This document shows, one piece after another, positions 57,155 to 64,000 of a stretch of 64,000 bases of DNA (its first letter is position 1; each line of letters opens with the position of its first letter). The notes beneath the pieces were generated by a model. That model made no database searches. It was not told the origin of the DNA and saw nothing but the letters and a program-made list of their open reading frames with translations. Origin of the DNA: Lathyrus oleraceus (lineage: Eukaryota > Streptophyta > Magnoliopsida > Fabales > Fabaceae). The stretch lies in the NCBI RefSeq assembly GCF_024323335.1, contig NC_066581.1, positions 300,515,536 through 300,579,535 on the forward strand, read 5' to 3'. Position numbers and translations under genes: made by a program.

Positions 57155-59113
57155 ATGAATCCTGAGAGAAGAGGCACTTTTCAATTCAAATACAAGAACA
57201 TGGAGCTTACCAGCCTGCAGAAGTTGAGTGCCAAAATAACACCACTCAAACTCAACAGCTTTGTACAAAACTATGGAAGAATTCTGGACATCCTGAATGA
57301 GAAGATGGACATGATGACCGTAGTGACTATTGCTCAGTTCTATGATCCACCTCTACGTTGTTTCACATTTTCTGACTTCCAGTTGGCTCCTACTTTGGAG
57401 GAGGTTGAGAGGATCATAGGCCGGAATTTGAAGGATCACAGTCCATTTCCTAAGCTTGATGAAGATATTCCTCCCAAGAGAATAGCTTCAGCTTTGGGTC
57501 TGAAAGTTTCTGAAGTCGTGGATAATTGGGATGTGAGGGGACCTTTCAGTGGTTTTTCTAGGAAGTTCTTGGAAGATCAGGCCAAGAAGATGGAAAAAGA
57601 AGGGAATTGGGAAGCCTTTTATGCTGTGTTAGCCGTGTTGGTATATGGGATAGTTCTCTTCCCAAATATTGACCATTTCGTGGACCACCTGGCGGTGAGA
57701 ATTTTCCTCTCTGGTAACCCTGTACCGTTCCTCTTGGCAGATCTCTACTACACTCTCCATGATCGTCATGAGAGGAAGGGAGGAACTGTCTTATGTTGCG
57801 CACAGTTGTTGCACGCCTGGTTTAGATCCCACATGCCCGAAGAGGGTCCTTTTGTCTCCAAGGAACTCAAGCCCTTCCAGAAGTTAGCTTCCCTCACCTC
57901 TAGTCATGTTAAGTGGTATATCAGGGATTGGAAAACCGAGAATGTGATTGTCAGCATTGGAGACTTTCCCAATGTGCCGTTGATAGGAACCAAGGGTTGC
58001 ATCAACTATAACCCCATGTTATCTCTAAGGCAGCATGGGTACCCTATGAATGGCCCTCCAAAAGCTGAAGCTGTAGAGCCTTTCATCTTACATGGTGTTG
58101 AAGCGGATCATCCCATGGTGAAAAAGATCAAGAGGTCTTGGCAAGCAGTTATCAGGAAAGGTAAGGAGTTGGGTAAGAGAAATGTCATTGCCCAAGAGCC
58201 TTACACTTGTTGGGTTAGAGAGAGGGTTCAGATGATTAAACTCCCTTATCCATTTGATCCTTCTATCTATCCATTGGTTCCGGATCCAGAACCCATATTA
58301 CCTGAAGATGTAGAGAGGCTCAACAACCGTATCAAGGAGTTGGAATTGGAAAATGCTGATTTGAGAATCAGGCTTGGCCGAGTCTCGATAGAGAATGGGA
58401 ACTTGAAAGACGATCAACAAAAGAAGGACAAAGAGCTTGAAGTCTCCAACAAAAGAGCTAGAGAGTCTGAAGCAAGGAGGGAAAAGTTTGGACAAGCGCT
58501 CTATAGCACTAAATCTGTGTTCAAATCAAAGGAAGAAGAGTTAGATAGAGCTTTACTCCGGATTCAAAAGCTCAACAAGACTTTGGAGCTGACCCTTGAA
58601 ATGAAAAGGGAAGCACGGTTGATTTCTGAGATTCATACTCGTGAATTGGAGAATACCATTCAGAAATACAAGGATACTCTGGAACGTGAGAAGCTGAAGA
58701 CCGAAGAGTCAGAAAGAGTGTGCACACGATTGAAACATCATTTGGATCGAGCCGACGCTAGAATCCAGGCACTTGAGGGTGGGGATCAGGATGCTGCCTA
58801 TATGGTGTTGCTAAATGAATGCAGATATTGGAGAAACCTCTATAGGGACATAGAGGTGACCAAGGCTGAAGACGTGTGCATTATCCAAGATCTCCAAGGG
58901 ATTTACACTGAGTGGAAGGGCAAATTTCTGAAGCTGTCCGGATTTGTGAGTTCCATCATGCAAGAACTACCTGAGAAGCTGCAAGAAGCTGATTGGTGCA
59001 TGTGTCCAGAAAACACCCCGCATCAAGTCTATAATTTCATTAAGTTTTGTAAGGAAATGTTAGAAGGGTTGACTACCGACCTTGCTACGGTTCGGAAAGC
59101 CCATAAACCATGA
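57155..59113 (+). CDS. Ogre ORF1 protein, copy 2, 652 aa
   Basis: The same length and start as 45109-47067. Differences by eye: 11 residues (for example D17E, N35S, A56V, I214T near the middle, and A to E close to the C-terminus), with about three silent changes. The DUF7745-like signature at 61-80 and the coiled coil at about 381-545 are kept, with no break. The function of Ogre ORF1 is not established. Confidence 0.9.
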   Translation: MNPERRGTFQFKYKNMELTSLQKLSAKITPLKLNSFVQNYGRILDILNEKMDMMTVVTIAQFYDPPLRCFTFSDFQLAPTLEEVERIIGRNLKDHSPFPKLDEDIPPKRIASALGLKVSEVVDNWDVRGPFSGFSRKFLEDQAKKMEKEGNWEAFYAVLAVLVYGIVLFPNIDHFVDHLAVRIFLSGNPVPFLLADLYYTLHDRHERKGGTVLCCAQLLHAWFRSHMPEEGPFVSKELKPFQKLASLTSSHVKWYIRDWKTENVIVSIGDFPNVPLIGTKGCINYNPMLSLRQHGYPMNGPPKAEAVEPFILHGVEADHPMVKKIKRSWQAVIRKGKELGKRNVIAQEPYTCWVRERVQMIKLPYPFDPSIYPLVPDPEPILPEDVERLNNRIKELELENADLRIRLGRVSIENGNLKDDQQKKDKELEVSNKRARESEARREKFGQALYSTKSVFKSKEEELDRALLRIQKLNKTLELTLEMKREARLISEIHTRELENTIQKYKDTLEREKLKTEESERVCTRLKHHLDRADARIQALEGGDQDAAYMVLLNECRYWRNLYRDIEVTKAEDVCIIQDLQGIYTEWKGKFLKLSGFVSSIMQELPEKLQEADWCMCPENTPHQVYNFIKFCKEMLEGLTTDLATVRKAHKP

Positions 59114-59396
59114 GCACGTTGTTTGTATTTGAACTTGAATATGAGATTAATGAAAAATCGCTTTTGAGATTCGTTTTATTGTGTTTCATTGCCTTATTAT
59201 TTTACATATTTGCAAACAAGTGTTGTGACATTTTGAAATGAATGATTGAAACTAACCAAGAGTTTTGCAAACAAAATGCATCCATACATGCATTCATGCA
59301 TTTTCAAAACTAGAGTCTCATTCTGTCCTTTCTTCCTCCAGTTTCACGCTGAATTTTCAACACCAATATAATACTCGTGCCCGAGCTCGTCAAAGG
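59114..59396 (+). other. Spacer between ORF1 and gag, copy 2
   Basis: Same as 47068-47350; no coding features. Confidence 0.5.
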
Positions 59397-62300
59397 ATGG
59401 CAGATCAAGAGCATGAATTGGAGCGAGTGAGCTCAGAGCTCGAAGACCTGCGTGGAAACATGGGTCAGGTCATGGAGATATTGCAGGTCATCAGGGCAAA
59501 GTTAGATACCCAAACAACGGTTGTTTCTGAAATCGCAGGTCCATCGATTAAACCCCAACCTGCGAGAGCGGTACCAACAACCTGGCCAACCTATGGTTTA
59601 CCTCCCGGTTTCACGCCTACAGTGGAAGGCGCCCCTGGTTTTGCACCATCCGCTCAGTAGACGGCTCCTCTACCAACCATCAATGAAAATCATCCTGTGG
59701 TTCACACGTTCGCACCTCCTCTCGTTTGTGCGCATGTGCAACCCTACTTCGAGGATCAGCAACATGCTCCAGACTTTTCAGATGAAGATGAGGAAAGGCA
59801 AGAGGACCTAAGAGGGATGAAGGAGAATTACCAGATGCTGGAAAAGAGATTGAGGGCTATGGAAGGTGACCAAGTTTTTGGTGCCACCGCTAAGGAGATG
59901 TGTTTGGTATCGGGTCTTGTGATTCCTGCGAAGTTCAAGACCCCAGATTTCGATAAGTATGAGGGCCACTGTGTCCTAAGAGTCACCTTATTATGTACTA
60001 TCGAAAAATGGCTGCGCATGTAGAGGATGACAAGCTTATGATACATTGCTTCCAGGACAGCTTGAGGGGTGCTCCCTCCAAGTGGTACCTAAGCCTTGAT
60101 CAAAGCAGGATTCGTTGCTTCCAGGACTTATCTGATGCCTTCATCAAACATTACAAGTATAACATGGATATGGCCCCAGATAGGAGACAACTACTCAGTA
60201 TGTCCCAGAAAGACAAGGAGTCTTTTAAGGAATACGCGCAAAGATGGAGGGAAGTGGCCTCGCAAGTCGAACCACCTCTGGCTGAGAAGGAATTAGCGGA
60301 TTGGTTCATGGATACAGTTAAACCTGTGTTTTATGAAAGAATGGTGAGTAGTGTATCTGCAAGTTTCTCTGACCTGGTCGCTGTAGGCATAAAGGTCGAT
60401 CTTGGATTGAAGAATGGAAAGATGACGACTACCTCTAAAACATCTGGTAGTAATGCCAAAAAGTTTCCTGGAGGATTTCAAAGAAAGAAGGAGGGGGATA
60501 CAAATGCAGTATCAACCAGTCAAAGGAGGAGTCATTCATGGAAGAAACAACACCAATTTACTCAACAACACCAATTTTCTCAACAACAACCAACTTATCC
60601 AGTACAATATGTCCAACAACCGTATGTGGCAGCTGTCACGCCAAATTTTAACCAATCACAAGCTTCTGTTTATCCACCCGCTCAACAAGCGCCAATATAC
60701 CAGCAGGCACCAGCGCCACCTGCTTATCAACAGCCGAGGGCACAGGCTCCTCGTCCACAAAATCCTCAAAATCAAAATAGGGTACAGAGAAGTAGACTTC
60801 CGTTTGCTTCAATCCCTATGACATACACTGAATTGTACCCATCATTGCTACAGAAAGGGTTAGTGACTCCCAGATCTTTGGGTCCTCCACCAAATCCTTT
60901 GCCTCCGTGGTACAATCCAGATGCCCATTGTCCTTTCCATGGGGATGCCCCTGGACATGATTTAGAAGGATGTTATGCTTTAAAGCATATTGTGCGAGAC
61001 CTGGTTGAAAAGAAGATTCTGTCATTTCGAGACGTCGGACCCAATGTCAAAAGTAACCCTTTGCCAGCACATGGTGATGTCAATGCTGTCGAGGATGTTT
61101 CTGATGTGTGTGTAATCAAGAACGTAGAAGATGTTAAAACTCCGTTGCTAGCGCTTCATGCAGGATTGGTGAGGGCTAGATTGATTGACGCATGTCACGA
61201 TAGTTGTGAGGAATGTGCCATTCAGCCAAAAGGATGTAAAGTGGTACGAAACGACATTCAGAATTTGATGAATCAAGGTGTTTTACAAATTTCTGGTCCA
61301 GCAATAAATGAGGAAGTTTCGGTCATTGAACCCATTTTTAATATACCAGAACCGTTTGAGGTAACTTATCACAGAAGAGATGATGTTCATCCGTCACCTG
61401 TGGTGGTATGCATGCCTACACCATTTCCTTTTGAAAGTACCAAGGCAGTACCCTGGAAGTACGGCATAACAATGGTAGATGGAGTGGTAGATGGAAAGCA
61501 CGAAGTTGCTGAAAATGAGAAAGGCTTGAAGAATGTTGACGCCGACATCACTAACATCGCAGGAACAAGCAGGATGACCCGCAGTGGTCGGATTTATACT
61601 CCCAATTTTGATGTGAACCCTCAAGAGCCAACAAGGGGAGCTGTAAATGTAAATCCTACCCCAGAACGTGGAGGGGCACAGCCGGCTGTGCAAACAGATG
61701 AAGCAAGTGAGTTCCTAAGGATAATAAAGAAATCTGACTACAAGATAGTTGATCAGTTGCATCAAACACCATCAAAAATATCTATCTTGTCTTTGCTTCT
61801 GAATTCCGAAGCTCATAGGGAGGCTCTGCTGAAAGTGCTTGCTCAGGCTCATGTTACCCAAGATATAACGGTCGGCCAATTCGATGGAGTGGTCGCCAAT
61901 ATCACAGCCTGCAACACTCTAAGCTTCAGTAATGAAGAGCTGCCCAAAGAGGGGAAGAATCACAACCACGCTCTGCATGTATCCATAAAGTGCCAAGAAG
62001 ATGCTCTGGCCAGAGTTTTAGTTGACACTAGATCGTCCCTCAATGTTCTACCAAAGAGGGCACTTGCTAAATTGTCTTATCAAGGTTCAGAGTTGAAACC
62101 TAGTGCGCTTGTGGTGAAAGCATTTGATGGTTCGCGAAGGACAGTAGTTGGGGAGGTAGAGTTACCGATACAGATTGGACCGCATGTATTCCCCATCAAT
62201 TTCCAAGTCATGGACATAAATCCAGCTTATAGCTGCCTTTTGGGACGCCCATGGATACATGCTGCTGGGGCAGTAACTTCTACTCTACATCAAAAGATGA

Positions 62301-62811
62301 AGTTCGTTGTCGATAACAAGCTCGTTATTGTCTCAGGTGAAGAGGACTTTATTATCAGTCAACTCTCCTCTTTCCGTTATATTGAGGCTGATGAGGATGC
62401 CTTAGAAACCTCCTTTCAAGCCCTAGAAATATCCAATGCCACACTTGAAGAGGTTAAGGATCCTGTTGAGAAAGCTAGTTTGTCATTCGCTTCTTTGAAG
62501 AGTGCAAAATCAGCAGTTGAAAGTGGAGGCCCTGCAGGTTGGGGGCAAGTCATCAACGTCAATGAGAAAAATGACCGTTTTGGTTTGGGGTACAAGTCTT
62601 CTGCTAATGAAGGAGCCCTGGTCCCTGCAAAGGACCGTGTGCGGAGCATACAAGAGGTTTTCCTGAGCAAAGGATTTATCCATGGAGATCAAGTTGGTGC
62701 AGTGGAAGATGACACTGAAGATGGAGAAACATCGAATCTGATATACCGGTGTGAAGCAGCCTTGACAAACTGGGAAGCGGTTGAGATTCCAGAAGTTTTT
62801 CCTGTGTCAAA
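59397..62811 (+). pseudogene. Ogre gag-protease, copy 2, with TAG, frameshift and altered protease site
   Basis: It carries the same in-frame TAG (59658-59660) and the same Arg in the protease site (codon 62030-62032, VDTRSS) as copy 1. In addition one base is deleted at 59970-59971 in the gag core (copy 1 has CACTCGTG, this copy CACTGTG), so the reading frame breaks after the DKYEGH segment and resumes in another frame from 59993. The Gln/Pro-rich linker, zinc knuckle and protease region are otherwise as in copy 1. This gag cannot be made as one protein. Confidence 0.88.
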
Positions 62812-63073
62812 GTAATTGTTGTTTTCCTTTGTGTGTTTTTTTGAAAATCCTTAGCTCTGCCCAAGGCTAATGGATCATTTGTAGGGCCCCTTTTGAATTT
62901 CAAAAAAATCATTATGACAAATAAAGAGCATTTTGTTCAAATTCTTGTCGTTCATTTATCTGTTGTTTTTCTTAAAATGGCAATCCTTTCAAAAACTACA
63001 AAAATATTTTTTTACTTCTTTTGCATTTTATTTCCATTTTTCTAAAAAAGGACCATCATTAAAAAACATGCAG
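62812..63073 (+). other. Intron between protease and reverse transcriptase, copy 2, 262 bp
   Basis: GTAATT donor and CATGCAG acceptor as in copy 1, with a 2-bp expansion in the T/G run near 62833. The frame join after splicing is unchanged. Confidence 0.7.
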
Positions 63074-64000
63074 AATAATCAATAAACCAGTTGAATTCGA
63101 TGACCCCGCTACTTCCTATAATTTTGAACTCCCCATCTACCAAGCGGAAGAGGAGAGCGAGGAAGATTGTGATTTCCCAGAAGAACTGGAAAGGATGCTC
63201 GAGCACGAGTCAAAGGCCCTTCAGCCACATCAAGAACCAGTGGAAACAATCAACCTTGGCACTGAAGAGGACAAGAAAGAGGTCAAAGTTGGGACTACAC
63301 TTGAGGCAAGCATCAGGGAAAGATTGATGAAGTTGCTATATGAATATGTAGATGTATTTGCTTGGTCATATCAGGATATGCCAGGTTTAGATACTGATAT
63401 TGTGGTCCACAAGCTACCACTACAGCCAGATTGTCCGCCAGTGAAGCAGAAGCTCCGAAGAGCAAGACCCGACATGGCTCTAAAGATTTGTGACGAGGTG
63501 AAACGTCAATTTGATGCCGGTTTTCTAGCAGTTGCAAAGTACCCTCAATGGGTAGCCAACATTGTGCCAGTACCCAAAAAGGATGGCAAGGTCAGGATGT
63601 GTGTTGATTATAGGGATTTAAACAAAGCTAGTCCAAAGGACGATTTTCCCCTGCCACATATTGACACTCTGGTAGACAACACTGCTAAGTTCGCAGTCTT
63701 CTCCTTTATGGACGGATTCTCGGGTTATAATCAAATCAAGATGGATCCAGAAGACATGGAAAAGACCACATTCATCACCCCTTGGGGAACATTTTGCTAC
63801 AAGGTAATGCCATTTGGTCTCAAAAATGCTGGGGCAACTTACCAAAGAGCAATGGTCACCCTTTTCCATGATATGATGCATAAGGAAATTGAGGTTTATG
63901 TGGATGATATGATTGCAAAATCTCAAAGTGAAGAGGATCACATAGACCACTTGCAAAATCTATTTGAGCGTCTTCAGAAATTTCGACTACGACTAAATCC
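63074..64000 (+). CDS. Ogre reverse transcriptase, copy 2, cut by the window edge
   Basis: The frame is open from the splice acceptor to the last base. It includes an acidic N-terminal part, VPKKDGKVRMCVDYRDLNKA, FSFMDGFSGYNQIKM, and EVYVDDMIAKS with the YVDD catalytic motif at about 63895-63910. The single-base deletion that breaks copy 1 at 51811-51815 is absent here, so RT is intact as far as visible. RNase H and integrase lie beyond the window. Because the gag of this copy is frameshifted and RT would be made as a gag-pol fusion, this RT is probably not produced from this copy alone. Confidence 0.85.

Larger units (their letters stand above)
39273..64000 (+). mobile_element. Ogre/Tat-type Ty3/gypsy retrotransposon with a 12-kb internal tandem duplication
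   Basis: 5' LTR at 39273-44135, then primer site, structured leader, ORF1, gag-pro, intron, RT-RNase H-archaeal-type RNase H-integrase, and 3' UTR. From 55357 the sequence starts again inside the LTR (equivalent to 43307) and repeats everything up to the window edge. The extra ORF1, the intron between protease and RT, the arginine-tRNA-type primer site and the second RNase H are the known marks of Ogre elements in the Tat clade. The true 3' LTR must lie beyond 64000. Both copies carry disabling changes. Confidence 0.92.

Overview
The window is plant nuclear DNA made almost entirely of nested transposable elements, with one intact host gene. It is probably from a legume and possibly from tribe Fabeae. 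The reasons are two related families of Ogre/Tat-type Ty3/gypsy elements (very long LTRs starting TGTCATACCCC, an extra ORF upstream of gag, a tRNA-Arg-type primer site, an intron between protease and reverse transcriptase, two RNase H domains), plus Sirevirus-type Ty1/copia and CACTA elements. The species is inference.

Layout. 1-8661: a decayed minus-strand Ty3/gypsy element, split by an Ogre-like solo LTR (3485-7944) with target duplication ACATG. 8662-9310: a decayed plus-strand copia RNase H. 9375-about 21745: a decayed CACTA element whose tnpD-like gene is split by a young, open-frame Sirevirus (10765-19159, minus strand, two 1472-bp LTRs, 1565-aa polyprotein, target duplication ACATG). 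22891-23783: a four-exon cornichon-family gene on the minus strand (136 aa), the only host gene that looks intact. 24595-25085: a MITE-like element and a tandem duplication. 25330-27115: a decayed minus-strand copia whose RNase H carries a 200-bp GA microsatellite. 28143-35158: an old Sirevirus-like element with divergent LTRs, gag remnants and a non-gag-pol ORF region. 35159-39272: further copia-type LTR material, including a complete LTR (36647-37984) followed by a primer site.

39273-64000: an Ogre-type element. Its 4.86-kb 5' LTR contains pieces of three host genes (an IQD protein, a receptor-like kinase and one unidentified). A 12,050-bp unit running from inside the LTR through the leader, ORF1, gag-pro, intron, RT-RH-aRH-INT and 3' UTR is then repeated head to tail. 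The second copy runs off the window. The copies differ by under about 1% and share an in-frame stop in gag and a changed protease active site. Each also has private frameshifts, so neither is autonomous.

The most interesting signal not explained by coding is a set of RNA-hairpin arrays in the Ogre element. Four tandem hairpins in the 3' UTR, three tandem leader units and three LTR sub-repeats keep their pairing through compensatory changes. A small AGTA-loop hairpin near the LTR 3' end is kept by covariation between the two Ogre families. Palindromic motif arrays also recur in the LTRs of at least five element families here. All identifications are by eye; no database search or folding programme was run.
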